From Streptomyces sp. MUM 178J (GTDB lineage Bacteria > Actinomycetota > Actinomycetes > Streptomycetales > Streptomycetaceae): 64,000 nt of DNA. The translations under genes were made by a program, and so were the position numbers. The notes beneath the pieces were generated by a model that saw only the letters and a program-made list of their open reading frames with translations, was not told where the DNA came from and did no database searches. Location: positions 1 to 64,000 of the forward strand of contig NZ_JADWYQ010000008.1 of NCBI RefSeq assembly GCF_022414575.1. Direction: 5' to 3'. Positions 9,158 through 18,098 of the stretch are shown in pieces (position 1 is the first letter of the stretch; each line of letters begins with the position of its first letter).

Positions 9158-9853
9158 ATGCCTGTAGCGATGATCACGGGGGCTTCGAAGGGACTGGGCA
9201 GGGCGCTCGCCGGGGCGCTGGCGCAGCGTGGCTGGGATCTGGTGCTGGATGCCAGGTCGGCGGGACCGCTGGAGGAGAGCGCGCGGGCGGCCCGGGAGCA
9301 CGGGGTGCGGGTGACCGCGCTGCCCGGTGATGTCACCGACGGGGCGCACCGTGCGGAGCTTGCGGCCGCGGCCGAGCGGCTGGGGGGTCTCGATCTGCTG
9401 GTGAGCAATGCCAGTGCGCTGGGCGCCGAGCCGCTGGTGCGGCTGGAGGCGCTGCCGCTCGCGGGGCTGCGGCGTGCGCTGGAGACGAATGTGGTGGCCG
9501 CGCTGGGGCTTGTGCAGCAGACGCTGCCCCTGCTGCGGGCGTCCGCGGCCGGCACGCTGATCGCCGTCAGCTCGGACGCCGGGGTCGAGGCGTATGAGAC
9601 GTGGGGCGGTTACGGGGCCTCGAAGGCGGCGCTCGACCAGTTGGCGGCGGTGCTGGCCGTGGAGGAACCGGGGCTGCGGGTGTGGTGGGTGGACCCGGGC
9701 GATATGCAGACGGATCTGTATGCGGCGGCCGTTCCGGGCGACCGTGATCCGCGGCCGGCGCCGGAGTCGGTGGCAAGGGAGTTTCTGCGGCTGCTGGAGG
9801 AGCGGCCGGCGAGCGGGCGGCACACGGCGCAGGCGCTGCTGGATGCGGAGTGA
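9158..9853 (+). CDS. Short-chain dehydrogenase/reductase (SDR)
   Basis: Classical SDR of 231 residues. NAD(P)-binding TGASKGLG near residue 6, NxSA in LLVSNASALG, and an intact catalytic set: Ser in AVSSDAGVEAY and YGASK (Tyr-x-x-x-Lys). Substrate unknown. ATG 9158 is 9 nt after the GGAAGGGG element; the in-frame ATG at 9149 directly abuts it. The stop overlaps the start of the QueA-family gene by 4 nt (GTGA), so the two are translationally coupled and probably work in the same pathway. Confidence 0.88.
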   Translation: MPVAMITGASKGLGRALAGALAQRGWDLVLDARSAGPLEESARAAREHGVRVTALPGDVTDGAHRAELAAAAERLGGLDLLVSNASALGAEPLVRLEALPLAGLRRALETNVVAALGLVQQTLPLLRASAAGTLIAVSSDAGVEAYETWGGYGASKAALDQLAAVLAVEEPGLRVWWVDPGDMQTDLYAAAVPGDRDPRPAPESVAREFLRLLEERPASGRHTAQALLDAE

Positions 9854-10965
9854 GCCGGGGGGTGAAGGCGGTGGCGGGCGTGCTGGAGACGCTGGATTCG
9901 CTGAGTGTTCCGCCGGAGCTGTCGGCTCGGGTGCCGCCGGAGGTGCGCGGCGCGGGCCGTGACGATGTGCGGCTGCTGGTGTCGCGCGGTGTCGAGGTGT
10001 CGCACCGTGCGTTCCGTGAGCTGCCGGGGCAGCTGCGGGCGGGCGATGTGCTGGTGGTCAATACGTCGCCCACGCTGCCCGCCGCCGTCGATGCGCGCGT
10101 GGGCGTCGAGCAGGCGGGCGGGGAGCCGGTCGTGGTGCACTTCTCGACGCGGGGCGAAGGCCGGCGGTGGGCAGTCGAGCTGCGGACGCCGGACGGGTCG
10201 GGCAGCACGGTGCCGCGCCCGGGGGGCCCGCCGGGCGCGGTGGTGCGGCTGAGAGGCGGGACGCGGCTGGTGCTGCGCCGGCCGCTCGTGCCGGGGGCCG
10301 ACCGGCTGTGGTGGGCGGACGCGCCCATGGACGTGGGTCGGCTGCTGCACCGGCACGGCAGGCCGATCCGGTACGGGTACACGGAACGCGACCAGCCGCT
10401 CAGCGCGTATCAGACGGTCTTCGCGCTGCCCTCCCCCGACGGCTCGGGCTCCGCGGAGATGCCGTCGGCTGCGCGGCCCTTCACGACGGGGCTGGTGGCG
10501 GAGCTGGTGAGCCGGGGGGTGCAGTTCGCTCCCGTCACGCTGCATACGGGGGTGGCGTCGGCGGAGGCTCACGAGCCGCCGTATCCGGAGCGTTTCCAGG
10601 TGCCGGCGACGACGGCGTGGCTGGTGAACGCCGCACGTGCGGCGGGCGGGCGCGTGGTGGCGGTGGGGACCACCGCGGTGCGGGCCCTGGAGACGGCGGC
10701 GGACGGCCGGGGGGTGGTGCGGGCGGCGTCGGGCTGGACGGATCTGGTGGTCACGCCGGGGCGCGGGGTGCGGGCGGTGGACGGGCTCCTGACCGGGCTG
10801 CACGAGCCCACGGCCTCACATCTGCTGATGCTGGAGGCGATCGCGGGCCGGGAGGCGCTGTGCCGCGGATATACCGAGGCGCTGGAGCATCTCTATCTCT
10901 GGCACGAGTTCGGTGACAGCCACCTCATACTGCGGGATGACAACCCTCACTCTTTGAATTGCTGA
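9850..10965 (+). CDS. Divergent QueA-family protein (S-adenosylmethionine:tRNA ribosyltransferase-isomerase-like)
   Basis: Homologue of QueA, which transfers a ribosyl unit from SAM to preQ1 in tRNA. The 371-residue protein keeps RAGDVLVVNTSPTLPA (about 56-71), YQTVFA, VTLHTGV, VAVGTTAVRALETA and the C-terminal HEFGDSHLIL. However, several near-invariant QueA positions are changed: the APTAGLHFT block reads MPSAARPFT, the N-D-T-x-x-x-P-A-R block reads NTSPTLPAAV, and the VTLHVGAGTF block reads VTLHTGVASA. These are comparisons from memory. Whether it works in queuosine synthesis is doubtful; no other queuosine gene is in the window. GTG start overlaps the upstream SDR stop (GTGA). Confidence 0.8.
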   Translation: MSRGVKAVAGVLETLDSLSVPPELSARVPPEVRGAGRDDVRLLVSRGVEVSHRAFRELPGQLRAGDVLVVNTSPTLPAAVDARVGVEQAGGEPVVVHFSTRGEGRRWAVELRTPDGSGSTVPRPGGPPGAVVRLRGGTRLVLRRPLVPGADRLWWADAPMDVGRLLHRHGRPIRYGYTERDQPLSAYQTVFALPSPDGSGSAEMPSAARPFTTGLVAELVSRGVQFAPVTLHTGVASAEAHEPPYPERFQVPATTAWLVNAARAAGGRVVAVGTTAVRALETAADGRGVVRAASGWTDLVVTPGRGVRAVDGLLTGLHEPTASHLLMLEAIAGREALCRGYTEALEHLYLWHEFGDSHLILRDDNPHSLNC

Positions 10966-11246
10966 CGCAACATGTGGTGATGTTTCCTCGGGCCCGATGT
11001 GAGCCCGCACATAGGACGTACATCACTTACGAAGTGCGCTAGTGGCGGGATGAGCATGACGTGAGCGGGGGCTAGACGGCTGAAAGGGCACCTTTCGGAC
11101 ACCCTGATCCACTATCGGGGATAGTACGTCACACCTTTGCCACAGGATTTTGCTGCCGCTAAGAATTGCGTCCGGTCGCCGCCGATGAGCGGAATGCCGC
11201 CCGGCATGTTGCGACCATCCCGCGCTATTCGAAGAGGTACGTCTGC
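10966..11246 (+). promoter_or_regulatory. Structured leader/promoter region before the SLT gene
   Basis: 281 bp without a gene but with nested inverted repeats: GTGATGT (10977-10983) with ACATCAC (11020-11026) enclosing GGGC (10990-10993) with GCCC (11003-11006), and ACTATC GGG GATAGT (11111-11125). These may include the terminator of the QueA-family gene plus 5' UTR structure or an operator for the secreted SLT protein. Cell-wall lytic genes in Streptomyces often have a c-di-AMP (ydaO) riboswitch here, but I cannot find its conserved core. Confidence 0.4.
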
Positions 11247-11996
11247 ATGTCTGCGTTCACCCCTGGCAACAGCCGCCTGAAGAAGACCCACAAGTTCTCG
11301 ATCGCCGGTGTCGCCGCCGTTGGCGCCGCCGCCCTCGCGTTCTCGCTCGTCCCGGGCAACGCCTCCGCCGACGCCCAGACGAAGGAGGTCTCGGCTGCTC
11401 CGGTGGCGTGGGCGGCGGGTGTCGAGTCGGCCCCGCTGATGCAGAAGAGCATCACCGAGCAGCAGTCGGTCTTCGACCGCCTGGCCAAGGAGCAGGCGGA
11501 GGCGGAGAAGAAGGCCGAGGCCGAGAAGAAGGCCAAGGCCGAGGCGGAGGCGAAGAAGAAGGCGGAGGCGGAGAAGAAAGCCGAGGCCGAGAAGAAGGCC
11601 AAGGCGAAGGCCGCCGCCGAGAAGCGCAAGAAGGAGCAGGCCGCCAGCCGCGCCGCCGAGCGCAAGCCGGTCTACGCCAACAACCTGGACGGCTGGATCC
11701 GCGAGTCGCTGGCCATCATGAAGAAGCACGGCATCCCCGGCACGTACGAGGGGCTGCACCGCAACATCATGCGTGAGTCCAGCGGCAACCCGAACGCCAT
11801 CAACAACTGGGACATCAACGCGCGCAACGGCGTCCCGTCGATCGGCCTGCTGCAGGTCATCAAGCCGACGTTCGACGCCTACCACGTCCCTGGCACGGCC
11901 AAGAGCCAGTACGACCCGGTCGCCAACATCACCGCGGCCGCCAACTACGCGGCCGACCGGTACGGCTCGATCGACAACGTCGACGGCCCGTACTGA
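11247..11996 (+). CDS. Secreted lytic transglycosylase-like protein (SLT fold)
   Basis: Predicted exported peptidoglycan-acting protein of 249 residues. Signal peptide: basic KKTHK, hydrophobic AGVAAVGAAALAFSLVPG, cleavage near ASA-D (about 41). Then a charged coiled-coil linker made of repeated EAEKKAEAEKKAK-type units (about 82-135). The C-terminal SLT domain begins at about 148: LHRNIMRESSGNPNAIN carries the presumed catalytic Glu near residue 177, followed by GVPSIGLLQVIKPTFDAYHV and NYAADRYGSI. A weak GAAGAGG is 9 nt before the ATG. It may remodel the wall during growth or germination; it has no LysM or PG-binding domain. Confidence 0.9.
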   Translation: MSAFTPGNSRLKKTHKFSIAGVAAVGAAALAFSLVPGNASADAQTKEVSAAPVAWAAGVESAPLMQKSITEQQSVFDRLAKEQAEAEKKAEAEKKAKAEAEAKKKAEAEKKAEAEKKAKAKAAAEKRKKEQAASRAAERKPVYANNLDGWIRESLAIMKKHGIPGTYEGLHRNIMRESSGNPNAINNWDINARNGVPSIGLLQVIKPTFDAYHVPGTAKSQYDPVANITAAANYAADRYGSIDNVDGPY

Positions 11997-12084
11997 GCAG
12001 CGGACTGACGCGGGCGAGCGTACTGGTGCAGGTGGACTGAGCGGACGCGGGCGGCGTCGCCCTCCACGCCGGCGCCGCCCGTGC

Positions 12085-12121
12085 CGAAGGGCGGCACCCC
12101 GAACAGGGGTGCCGCCCTTCG
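12085..12121. terminator. Strong bidirectional terminator hairpin
   Basis: Perfect 16-bp stem CGAAGGGCGGCACCCC / GGGGTGCCGCCCTTCG with loop GAACA, between the convergent SLT and FHA-ABC genes. Confidence 0.88.
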
Positions 12122-12149
12122 GCGTGCCGCATGTGCTTCAGGCGGCGCG

Positions 12150-14738
12150 TTACTTGCGCATCACCTCGGGCTCGTGGCGGCGCAGCAGCCGGGCGACGGC
12201 GACTCCGCAGACCACTCCGATGGCGAGCAGGATGGTGATGTTGAGGCCCCACTGGCCCGCGGTGGGCTCCCACAGGGGGTCGAAGTTGGTGGGGTTCTTC
12301 GGGTCCCACGGCGGCATCAGACGGGACAGGTCGAGCGTGGTGGCGGCGCCGGCAATGGCCCAGCGGGACGGCATCAGCCAGGCGAACTGCTCCAGGCCGG
12401 GCGAGTCGTAGACCTGGAAGAGGATGCCGGTGAAGACGACCTGGACGATCGCGAACATGACCAGCAGCGGCATCGTCTTCTCGGCGGTCTTCACCAGCGA
12501 GGAGATGACCAGGCCGAACATCATCGAGGTGAAGCCGAGCGCGGTGACGACAAGGCAGAGCTCGACGGCCGGGGGCATGATCAGGCCCTCGGGGGGCAGC
12601 TCGCGGCTGGCGAAGCCGATGCCGCAGATGATGATGCCCTGCAGGGCGGTGATCACACCGAGGACGATCACCTTGGACATCAGATAGGCGGACCGGGACA
12701 GGCCGGTGGCCCGTTCCCGTTCGTAGATGACCCGTTCCTTGATCAGTTCGCGTACGGAGTTGGCCGCGCCGGAGAAGCACATGCCGACTGCGAGGATCAG
12801 CATGATCGTGCCCGCGTCGCCGTTGAACCTGCTCGGCGGCTTGGGCGGGGCGAGGCCGAAGTCCGCCGGAATGACGACGGAGACCAGGCCGAGGACGGCC
12901 GGCAGGATCACCATCAGGGCCATAAAGCCCCTGTCGGACGCGATCACCGAGGAGTAGCGGCGCATCAGCGTCCACAGCTGCGCGAACCAGCCCTGTGGTT
13001 TCGGCGGGCGCATCGCCTGGGCGGGCGGCATCGTTACGGACTGCGCGGCGACCGCGTCGATGTCCGCGGCGTACAGCTGGTAGTGCTGCGAGCCCTTCCA
13101 GCGTCCGGCCCAGTCGTAGTCTCGATAGTTCTCGAAGGCGGAGAACACATCGGCCCAGGTGCTGTAGCCGAAGAAGTTCAGCGCCTCGTCGGGCGGGCCG
13201 AAGTAGGCGACGGAACCGCCGGGGGCCATGACGAGGAGCTTGTCGCACAGCGCCAGCTCGGCCACGGAGTGGGTGACGACGAGGACGGTGCGCCCGTCGT
13301 CGGCGAGACCGCGCAGCAGTTGCATGACATCGCGGTCCATGCCCGGGTCGAGGCCGGAGGTCGGCTCGTCCAGGAAGATCAGTGACGGCTTGGTCAGCAG
13401 CTCCAGGGCGACCGAGACGCGCTTTCGCTGGCCGCCGGAGAGGGCGGTGACCTTCTTCTCCTTGTGGATGTCGAGCTTCAGCTCGCGCAGCACCTCATCG
13501 ATGCGGGCCTCGCGCTCCGCCGCGGCGGTGTCGCCGGGGAAGCGAAGCTTGGCCGCGTACCTGAGGGCGGTGCGGACGGTCAGCTCCTTGTGCAGGATGT
13601 CGTCCTGCGGGACCAGACCGATGCGCTGGCGCAGCTCGGCGAACTGCTTGTAGAGGCTGCGGTTGTCGTAGAGGACGTCTCCCTGGTCGGCGGGCCGGTA
13701 GCCGGTGAGCGCCTTGAGCAGCGTGGACTTCCCGGAGCCCGACGGGCCGATGACACCGATCAGCGACTTCTCCGGGACGCCGAAGCTGACGTCCTTGAGG
13801 ATCTGCTTGCCGCCGTCGACCGTCACCGTGAGATGGCGGGCGGAGAAGGAGACCTCGCCGGTGTCGACGAACTCCTCCAGGCGGTCGCCGACGATCCGGA
13901 AGGTGGAGTGGCCGACGCCGACGATGTCGTTCGGGCCGATGACGACGGAGGAGGACTTTGCGATCGGCTGGCCGTTGACATATGTGCCGTTGTGGGAGCC
14001 GAGGTCGCGGATCTCGAAGCGGCCGTCGGGGGTGGCGGTGAACTCCGCGTGGTGGCGCGATACCTGGAGGTCCGAGACGACCAGTTCGTTCTCCAGCGCA
14101 CGGCCGATGCGCATCACACGGCCGAGGGCGAGCTGGTGGAACGTGGTCGGGCTGCGGTCCCCGTGGACCGGCGACGCCCCCGCGGCGCCGCCGGACGCTG
14201 CATGTCCAGACTGCTGGTGCGGCACCTGAGGCTGCGGAGCCGCGGCGGCGGGTTGCTGGGGCTGCTGCCACTGCTGGGGCGGACCCTGGTGCTGGGCCGC
14301 CTGGTGCTGCACGGACTGCTGCGGCTGTGGCTGCACGGGCTGCTGAGGGGGCGACTGCTGCCAGCCCTGCTGCTGCGGGGCCACCTGTGTCGCCTGAGCG
14401 TGCGCCGGCGCGGGCGCCTGCTGCGGCGCGGGCGCGGCTCCGGACAGACTCAGCCGCGGGCCGTCGGTGGCGTTGCCCAAGTGCACTGCGGCGCCGGGGC
14501 CGATCTCCATCTGGTGGATCCGCTGACCGTGCACATAGGTGCCGTTGGTGCTGCCGTGATCCTCGATGACCCAACTGCGGCCGCCCCAGCTGAGGGTGGC
14601 GTGCCGCCACGAGACCCTGGCGTCCTCGACCACCAGATCGCCCTGCGGATCACGTCCCAGGGTGTACGTCCTGGACGGATCGAGCGTCCAGGTCCTTCCG
14701 TTCAATTCCAGTACGAGTTCCGGCACTCCATGCCCCAC
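12150..14738 (-). CDS. FHA-FHA-ABC transporter fusion (ABCG/Rv1747-like exporter)
   Basis: A single 862-residue chain: FHA domain 1 (about 10-90; RVSWRHATLS and DHGSTNGTYVHGQRI), a long Gln/Pro/Ala linker (about 100-185), FHA domain 2 (about 200-285; VSRHHAEF and LGSHNGTYVNGQPI), an ABC ATPase with Walker A GPSGSGKST, signature LSGGQRKR and Walker B LIFLDEPTSGLD, then a C-terminal ABC2-type membrane domain with about six helices. This is the architecture of mycobacterial Rv1747, where FHA binding to phospho-Thr from Ser/Thr kinases controls export. The substrate is unknown. It ends at a strong terminator and is divergent from the streptophobe gene. Confidence 0.93.
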   Translation of the reverse strand: MGHGVPELVLELNGRTWTLDPSRTYTLGRDPQGDLVVEDARVSWRHATLSWGGRSWVIEDHGSTNGTYVHGQRIHQMEIGPGAAVHLGNATDGPRLSLSGAAPAPQQAPAPAHAQATQVAPQQQGWQQSPPQQPVQPQPQQSVQHQAAQHQGPPQQWQQPQQPAAAAPQPQVPHQQSGHAASGGAAGASPVHGDRSPTTFHQLALGRVMRIGRALENELVVSDLQVSRHHAEFTATPDGRFEIRDLGSHNGTYVNGQPIAKSSSVVIGPNDIVGVGHSTFRIVGDRLEEFVDTGEVSFSARHLTVTVDGGKQILKDVSFGVPEKSLIGVIGPSGSGKSTLLKALTGYRPADQGDVLYDNRSLYKQFAELRQRIGLVPQDDILHKELTVRTALRYAAKLRFPGDTAAAEREARIDEVLRELKLDIHKEKKVTALSGGQRKRVSVALELLTKPSLIFLDEPTSGLDPGMDRDVMQLLRGLADDGRTVLVVTHSVAELALCDKLLVMAPGGSVAYFGPPDEALNFFGYSTWADVFSAFENYRDYDWAGRWKGSQHYQLYAADIDAVAAQSVTMPPAQAMRPPKPQGWFAQLWTLMRRYSSVIASDRGFMALMVILPAVLGLVSVVIPADFGLAPPKPPSRFNGDAGTIMLILAVGMCFSGAANSVRELIKERVIYERERATGLSRSAYLMSKVIVLGVITALQGIIICGIGFASRELPPEGLIMPPAVELCLVVTALGFTSMMFGLVISSLVKTAEKTMPLLVMFAIVQVVFTGILFQVYDSPGLEQFAWLMPSRWAIAGAATTLDLSRLMPPWDPKNPTNFDPLWEPTAGQWGLNITILLAIGVVCGVAVARLLRRHEPEVMRK

Positions 14739-14973
14739 TAGTTGTCCCCCGAGTGACCCCCATCACAGGGAGTCTAGGGATGGCGAACATCGGGGGGAAC
14801 TATTTCAGGCCCGGTCCCCCAACTGAAAGTCGGGCCTGTGAAGACCTGTTCAGGATGGCCGTTGACGGGGGAGAAACTCCCCCGGAGAGTAGTAAGAACC
14901 CATGACTGCGCACGGAACATGCACAGTTGGGGGCAACTGGGTCAAAGCCCAGTGGGGGGATCGGGGGGTCCGG

Positions 14974-16455
14974 ATGGACTCTGTCAGGTACGACGACAAC
15001 GGCAGGCGGACGCCGTCGGTGCGGTGGGGCAGGGTCCTGCTGTCGGCGGTGGCCGCGGTGAGCTGGGCGCTGGCGGGCATGGCCGGTGCGGCGGCGCTGG
15101 GGCTGCATCTGCTGGGGGCTGATGCGACCGCCTCAGTGGGGCCGATGACCGCCGCCGCCGTGGTGCTCGCCATCGGCGGCTCGGTGACGCCGACCGGCGA
15201 TGTGTCCGCCTTCGGCATCGACGGCGGCGCGCAGGCACGGACGGCCGTCGACATCGCGCCACTGGGTGTGGGGCTCGTCGGGGCGCTGCTCCTCGCGTAC
15301 GTCTTTCTGCGTTCGCTGCGGAGAGTGCGGCCGTACGCCGTGCATCTGGCGACACCGGAGCTGCTCGCGCGGGCGGCCGCGGTGGCTGTGCTCTTCGTGG
15401 CGATGACGGGCGGGCTCGCGTGGGCGGGTCACGACGTCATCACCATCGACGGCCTGGAAGTGGAGGTCCCCTCAGCGGACCTGCCCGTGGTAGGCGATCT
15501 GCTCCCCGGCGGGACCGGTGAGCCGGTGCGGGCCGAGGCCGCCGTGGGCTACAGCGTCAGTACGGCGGACTCGCTGGCCGGCGCGGCGGGGTGGGTCGTC
15601 GGCGTGCTGATCGTCGCTCTGCTGTCCTCACGCCGCACTCCGCTGCCCCGGGGCGCGGTGTGGGAAGCGGTGCGGAAGGTGCGTCCCGCGGTGTCGGCGG
15701 TGGTGACGGTCGCGCTGACGGCTGTGCTCGCCGGGTACGCGGCGGCCGGATACGCGGCGATCGGGGACGAGAACCCCGGCCGGATCGCCGGAGCAGCCGT
15801 GCTCGGCGCGCCGAACGGCGTCTGGGCCGGCCTGTCGCTCGGGCTCTTCGTCCCCTGGGAAGGCCGGGTGACCGGTGGCCTGGAGCGGGTGCTGCCCCAT
15901 CCGCTGGACGAGCTGCTGGTCTCCTCGGGGTCCACCGGCCCGGTGACCATGGGCCGGCTGGCCGAGCTGGACGGCCGGGTGTGGCTGCTCTCCGTAGCAG
16001 CGGGCGTGGCGATGCTCTGCGCGGGGGTCCTGGCGGCGGAGCGGTCCTGGGGAACGGAGACCTGGGGCTGCTCGGCGACCCGTTTCACCGTACGTACGGC
16101 GCTGCGGCTGGGGCTGGCGGCGGGGGCCGGGCTGGCGCTGCTGGTGTGGCTCACGGGGGTGTCGGTGGATGCGTCGCTGTCCGTGCTGGGCATCGACGCC
16201 GTGGGCGCGGAGGTCGCCCTGCGGGGGGCGACCGGGGTGGCGGCGCTGCTGGGCGCTGTGTGGGGCGCGGGGGCGGGGGCGGTCGGGGGGCTGCTGGTGT
16301 ACGCCCTGATGCGGGGCGAGCCTCGTGGCGGCGCCCCGGACTCCCCGGGGCCTTACCAGCCGTCCGCCCCCTCGTACCGGGCGCCGAACCCGGACACCAA
16401 TCCGTACCTGAGGCTGCCGGGGAGGTGGGACGGGCGGGGACGCGGGGGTGGGTGA
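14974..16455 (+). CDS. Streptophobe-family integral membrane protein
   Basis: A very hydrophobic protein of about 493 residues with around ten membrane segments, starting WGRVLLSAVAAVSWALAGMA and including two related halves (each with DVSAFGIDGGAQA- or SVLGIDAVGAEVA-like stretches), then a Pro-rich cytoplasmic tail (DSPGPYQPSAPSYRAPNPDT). This matches the streptophobe family, known only as Streptomyces membrane proteins of unknown function. The start is uncertain: ATG 14974 begins RYDDNGRR before the first helix, and the frame is open 24 codons upstream with G-rich stretches that could be Shine-Dalgarno sites. Confidence 0.82.
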   Translation: MDSVRYDDNGRRTPSVRWGRVLLSAVAAVSWALAGMAGAAALGLHLLGADATASVGPMTAAAVVLAIGGSVTPTGDVSAFGIDGGAQARTAVDIAPLGVGLVGALLLAYVFLRSLRRVRPYAVHLATPELLARAAAVAVLFVAMTGGLAWAGHDVITIDGLEVEVPSADLPVVGDLLPGGTGEPVRAEAAVGYSVSTADSLAGAAGWVVGVLIVALLSSRRTPLPRGAVWEAVRKVRPAVSAVVTVALTAVLAGYAAAGYAAIGDENPGRIAGAAVLGAPNGVWAGLSLGLFVPWEGRVTGGLERVLPHPLDELLVSSGSTGPVTMGRLAELDGRVWLLSVAAGVAMLCAGVLAAERSWGTETWGCSATRFTVRTALRLGLAAGAGLALLVWLTGVSVDASLSVLGIDAVGAEVALRGATGVAALLGAVWGAGAGAVGGLLVYALMRGEPRGGAPDSPGPYQPSAPSYRAPNPDTNPYLRLPGRWDGRGRGGG

Positions 16456-16719
16456 CCAGCATGCCGCCGGGCCCGAGCCGGAACAGAGGGACGGCGCGGA
16501 CTCCGGCCTGCCGCCAGGCGCCAGCTGCCCGGGAGGCATGGCGGACTCCAGCACCCGCCAGGCGCGGGAGGGGGCCTGGTCAAGGGAGCGGGGGAGTCAC
16601 ATGGGCGCGAACGGCCGGGGAAGCCGGGGGAAACGGCAGGGGACGATGTGGCGCAGGTCTGTCCGGGTGGCGGGACGGGGGAGGTGGCTCCCCCGTATGC
16701 CCGATACGGTGGAAGCACC

Positions 16720-17931
16720 ATGAGCGCATCGCAGACCCCAGCCGTACGCACCCTTCTCGTGAAGATCTTCGGGAAGGACCGTCCCGGCATCACCGCCGGC
16801 CTCTTCGACACCCTCGCTGCCTACTCCGTCGACGTCGTCGACATCGAGCAGGTCGTCGCCCGCGGCCGCCTCATGCTGTGTGCGCTCGTCACCGCGCCGA
16901 CCGGCGGCGCAACCGCCGAGGGTGAGCTGCGCGCCACCGTGCACAGCTGGGCGGACTCACGCAAGCTCCAGGCTGAGATCATCTCCGGCACCGGCGACAA
17001 CCGGCCGCGCGGCAGCGGCCGTTCCCATGTCACCGTGCTGGGGCACCCGCTCACCGCCGAGTCCACCGCCGCCATAGCGGCCAGGATCACCGGTGCGGGC
17101 GGCAATATCGACCGTATCTACCGGCTTGCGAAGTACCCCGTCACGGCCGTGGAGTTCGACATCTCCGGTGTGGAGACCGAACCGCTGCGCACGGCCCTGG
17201 CCACCGAGGCCGCGGAGATCGGCGTCGATGTGGCCGTGGTCTCCGCCGGGCTGCACCGCAGGGCGCAGCGGCTGGTGGTGATGGACGTCGACTCGACGCT
17301 CATTCAGGACGAGGTCATCGAACTGTTCGCCGCGCACGCAGGCTGTGAGAAGGAGGTCGCCGAGGTGACCGCCGCCGCGATGCGGGGGGAGCTGGACTTT
17401 GAACAGTCGCTGCACGCCCGGGTCGCGCTGCTTGCCGGGCTCGACGCCTCCGTCGTGGAGAAGGTGCGCACCGAGGTCACGCTGACCCCCGGCGCCCGGA
17501 CCCTGATCCGCACGCTCAAACGGCTCGGTTACCAAGTCGGCGTCGTCTCGGGCGGTTTCACCCAGGTCACCGATGATCTGAAGGACCGTCTCGGACTGGA
17601 CTTCGCCTCGGCGAACACGCTGGAGATCGTCGACGGGAAGATCACGGGCCGGGTCGTCGGCGAGGTCGTGGACCGTGCGGGCAAGGCGCGGCTGCTGCGC
17701 CGGTTCGCGGCGGAAGCGGGGGTGCCCCTGGCGCAGACCGTGGCGATCGGCGACGGGGCGAACGACCTCGACATGCTGAACGCGGCCGGTCTGGGCGTCG
17801 CCTTCAATGCGAAGCCCGTCGTCCGGGAGGCCGCGCACACCGCGGTCAATGTGCCGTTCCTCGACACGGTGCTGTATCTGCTGGGCATCACCCGTGAAGA
17901 GGTCGAGGCGGCGGACATCGACGAGGACTGA
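16720..17931 (+). CDS. serB: Phosphoserine phosphatase SerB
   Basis: Last step of L-serine synthesis: dephosphorylates phosphoserine; cytoplasmic. The 403-residue protein has two N-terminal ACT regulatory domains (KIFGKDRPGITAGLFDTLA at about 15-33; the second around 100-165) and a C-terminal HAD phosphatase domain: catalytic DVDST at 189-193, SGG in GVVSGGFTQV, and GDGANDLDMLN for magnesium binding. This long ACT-ACT-HAD form is typical of actinomycete SerB. ATG 16720 has GGTGGAAG upstream. Hairpins downstream (the best at 18040-18066) separate it from the convergent phosphatase gene. Confidence 0.96.
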   Translation: MSASQTPAVRTLLVKIFGKDRPGITAGLFDTLAAYSVDVVDIEQVVARGRLMLCALVTAPTGGATAEGELRATVHSWADSRKLQAEIISGTGDNRPRGSGRSHVTVLGHPLTAESTAAIAARITGAGGNIDRIYRLAKYPVTAVEFDISGVETEPLRTALATEAAEIGVDVAVVSAGLHRRAQRLVVMDVDSTLIQDEVIELFAAHAGCEKEVAEVTAAAMRGELDFEQSLHARVALLAGLDASVVEKVRTEVTLTPGARTLIRTLKRLGYQVGVVSGGFTQVTDDLKDRLGLDFASANTLEIVDGKITGRVVGEVVDRAGKARLLRRFAAEAGVPLAQTVAIGDGANDLDMLNAAGLGVAFNAKPVVREAAHTAVNVPFLDTVLYLLGITREEVEAADIDED

Positions 17932-18039
17932 GCCGTCCACTGCACGGCCCGGGCCGGGCGGAAACCCGGCCGGGCGAACCGGGCGATACAGGGCCGGACG
18001 GAAACCCCGGGTGAAACGGCCCTCCGCTGAGCGAACCGA

Positions 18040-18066
18040 GTCCCGGCACTGCATCGGTGCCGGGAC
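18040..18066. terminator. Bidirectional terminator hairpin
   Basis: Perfect 10-bp stem GTCCCGGCAC / GTGCCGGGAC with a 7-nt loop between convergent serB and the SixA-like gene. A second GC hairpin (GCCCGGGCCGGG...CCCGGCCGGGC) lies nearer to serB at about 17945-17975. Confidence 0.75.
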
Positions 18067-18098
18067 TCCGCCCTTCCAGCCCGTGGCGCGGAGACCGG

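Noticed and set aside
9850..10965. Assignment as a true queA
   Set aside because: Too many conserved blocks are altered to give the symbol; kept as divergent family member.
10966..11246. c-di-AMP (ydaO) riboswitch
   Set aside because: Expected for cell-wall hydrolase genes, but the conserved core elements are not found.
16456..16719. Possible small gene between the streptophobe gene and serB
   Set aside because: Short frames here have no ribosome site or family-like content; taken as promoter region for serB.
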